Assembly: GCF_963576615.1 (NCBI RefSeq) | Contig: NC_088714.1 | Location: 4,836,001 to 4,900,000, forward strand | Length of the DNA stretch: 64,000 bases | Source of the DNA: Watersipora subatra | Lineage: Eukaryota; Bryozoa; Gymnolaemata; Cheilostomatida; Watersiporidae | Direction of reading: 5' to 3' | In this document: piece by piece, positions 62,181 to 64,000 of the stretch | Layout: every line of letters begins with the position of its first letter | How positions within the stretch are numbered: position 1 is the first letter of the stretch | Program-made: the position numbers and the translations under genes | Notes under the pieces: model-generated | Databases searched by the model: none | Told to the model about the DNA's origin: nothing | Seen by the model: only the letters and a program-made list of their open reading frames with translations

Positions 62181-62904
62181 GTGTACATCCTATGAAATAT
62201 TATATCGTATTACTTTATTAATGTCTGTAAGACATTGCTACAATTATGGCTCTCTTCCGGTAGTTTTTAGATGCATCTCAGTTTAAGTTGGAGATGTTTA
62301 TCGGTTAAAAAAATATAAATTTCTGAAAGTTAAGAAAAGACTGATTATACAATACTTCACAACGCAATTTACCTAATTACCTTTTGTTTAAACTTTTGTT
62401 TCTGTAATTTTGTAATTTATATTAAAAATCCTGAAAATAATGTTGATTAGTAATATATAGTTTTTAATTTAATTTTTCAGAACAGCGGCATCACGTTTTT
62501 ATGCTTCAAGTAAGTTCCACATTAATATGAGCATGCAATAGCAAATTCAGACCTACAATTGTGGAGCAGAATGCCGCAAATGTGATAAAATAAAAATGAA
62601 AAACTCTTTTGCAAGGAATACAGATAACCAGTCAGTGCTGGTGATGAAAAAATATGTTTTTCAGTGTTTGATAGGAGCATTCTGAAACGTTTCTGGTTCT
62701 CTTACCTACGACTTGTATTTGTGCATCCGTATCATTCCGCCTGGCTTTGTCACCCCTTTCTTACAAGCTTTGTATGGCTGATGTGATTGCTTTACATAAT
62801 CAAGGTTTTATTAATAAATAAAGACAATTAAAAACAGATAAATCAACAAATATTATTGGTAATGTGACTGTTTAAGAGTACATTACACGAGCTTGCTAAA
62901 TGTA

Positions 62905-63293
62905 CATCTATATATATATATATTTCTCAAAGTATGTGTGTCTGTCTGCATTCCGGCTATAGCTATTAAAATCTTGGAATGAAAAATTCTTACCTCAGAA
63001 GATCTGATCTCGAACACTTCCATTCACCATTCCGACTCGTACCAATTAGGCCACAGAGATTGATTTGTTCGCTAGCCGATATATGTCGCTACATTGGAGC
63101 AAATACCCAACCCCTTTGCATACTACATAGGGTGATCGCATAGCACCACTGCATAGCTCTCATTAGTAAGCATACTCAATTTTTCCATTGGCATTGTGCC
63201 AGACTAATAGCAAGTGTTAGGCAACTCTCATTACTCCTCATTATTTATAAGCTGATTTTTATTACCCAGGCAACGCCGGGTAGCACAGCTAGT
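62905..63293 (-). repeat. tRNA-derived SINE, family 2-like, copy 3
   Basis: The minus-strand head has TGGCCTAATTGGTACGAGTC as A box and GTTCGAGATCAG as B box. The tail is AGACAGACACACATACTTTG next to a TA tract. The plus-strand right edge is CCAGGCAACGCCGGGTAGCA followed by CAGCTAGT. The head differs from copies 1 and 2 while the edges are shared. Confidence 0.65.
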
Positions 63294-63611
63294 ACTCTTA
63301 TATACTGGATAATCAAAATATAAATTTAAAGAAATCAACATTGCTTAAGCAGCAGAGCCATTCTAACATCTGCATCAACGTTACTGCTCACTCCATCATG
63401 AGCTATATATCATGTCAGAATAATTCACTTTTGATGTCTCAAGATTTGTGGCTGAGTATAAGGTCTCACGATTGAACGTTAAGACTTTTATGGTCAAATA
63501 TGGTTGATGTAGAGATATCGTGGATGATTATATCACTTGTTTTAGCCAGAGATGTTTAGAACTGACACGTATCGCCAAGTATGACCCTGTATGACCCTAG
63601 CTGCACTCTCA

Positions 63612-63735
63612 CCACTTAGTGATGTTAGAGTTACTGAGTTATATACAAAACACTTAGTGATGTTATAGTCACTGAGTTATATTCACAACAATCAGTGATG
63701 TCAAAGTTATTAGTTATACTCACAACACACCATGA
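63612..63735. repeat. about 42-bp repeat, three diverged units
   Basis: CACTTAGTGATGTTAGAGTT followed by ACTGAGTTATATAC recurs with substitutions at about 63650 and 63692. Confidence 0.7.
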
Positions 63736-64000
63736 TGGTCGTGCCATTGAGAGCAATATTCTTAATGCTTGAACATGTGAACAGCAAAAGTAAACTTTGC
63801 TAAGCCTTTCCTAAACAGAATAAGCAATGACGGATACAGAACTTTAGTTGCTATTAATGTCACGAAGCACATCCTGTCACAATCTGTCACGATAATCTAA
63901 GATAAAAAATTTAAGTTCCAAATAATATTTTATGTTTTAGACTTGACAGCCACTGTGTCAATAGGTGCTATCTTCTGCTGTTAATTCTGGACTGTCATTG

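Overview
The window is AT-rich animal DNA, most likely from an invertebrate and probably a lophotrochozoan. The organism is inferred, not proven. Support comes from small GT-AG exons in kilobase introns, tRNA-derived SINEs, small terminal-inverted-repeat DNA transposons, many mini- and microsatellites, and no operon-like gene packing. Most open reading frames here are chance frames or the coding side of tandem repeats.

The only convincing genes are two paralogues on the minus strand. They encode secreted haem peroxidases of the plant/fungal/bacterial superfamily, the fold of cytochrome c peroxidase and ascorbate peroxidase. POX-A (about 38.0-44.1 kb) and POX-B (51.9-55.2 kb) could be rebuilt exon by exon. 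Corresponding catalytic-domain exons have identical or nearly identical lengths (142, 160 and 114 nt are shared exactly) and identical intron phases, so they arose by tandem duplication. Both keep the distal His, the proximal His motif ALMGCHS[LV]G, the SGF/TGF-x-G-x-W segment and the proximal Asp (MLHAD). Both have Gln where the distal catalytic Arg normally sits. Each begins with a signal peptide and a Thr/Ser/Pro-rich or basic linker of different length.

Layout. 0-3.8 kb: unrecognised DNA, then a MITE copy abutting a 753-bp foldback element. 6.6-7.9 kb: a 48-bp tandem repeat ending in a perfect hairpin and a large TA/CA microsatellite. 8.4-10.6 kb: a TA-flanked Tc1/mariner-like element with a second inverted-repeat element nested in it. 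17.5-18.4 kb: an internally deleted hAT-like element keeping the transposase N-terminus. 21-22 kb and 26.3-28.1 kb: microsatellites, a candidate LTR, a tRNA-type SINE, a 58-bp palindromic micro-element with 8-bp target duplications, and a possible orphan terminal exon. 30-31.2 kb: AT-rich repeats. 32.5 kb: a second micro-element. 32.7-37.5 kb: a 58-bp satellite of about 82 copies with higher-order structure, ending about 0.5 kb beyond the POX-A stop codon. 38-44.1 kb: POX-A. 44.6-51.8 kb: minisatellites, a MITE and a SINE. 51.9-55.2 kb: POX-B. 57.0-58.0 kb: a 45-bp minisatellite open in two frames. 59-64 kb: SINEs and short repeats.

The two peroxidases share orientation and gene structure but probably have separate promoters, since each has its own signal peptide and about 8 kb separates POX-B's stop from POX-A's first recognised exon. 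No other gene in the window can be tied to them.
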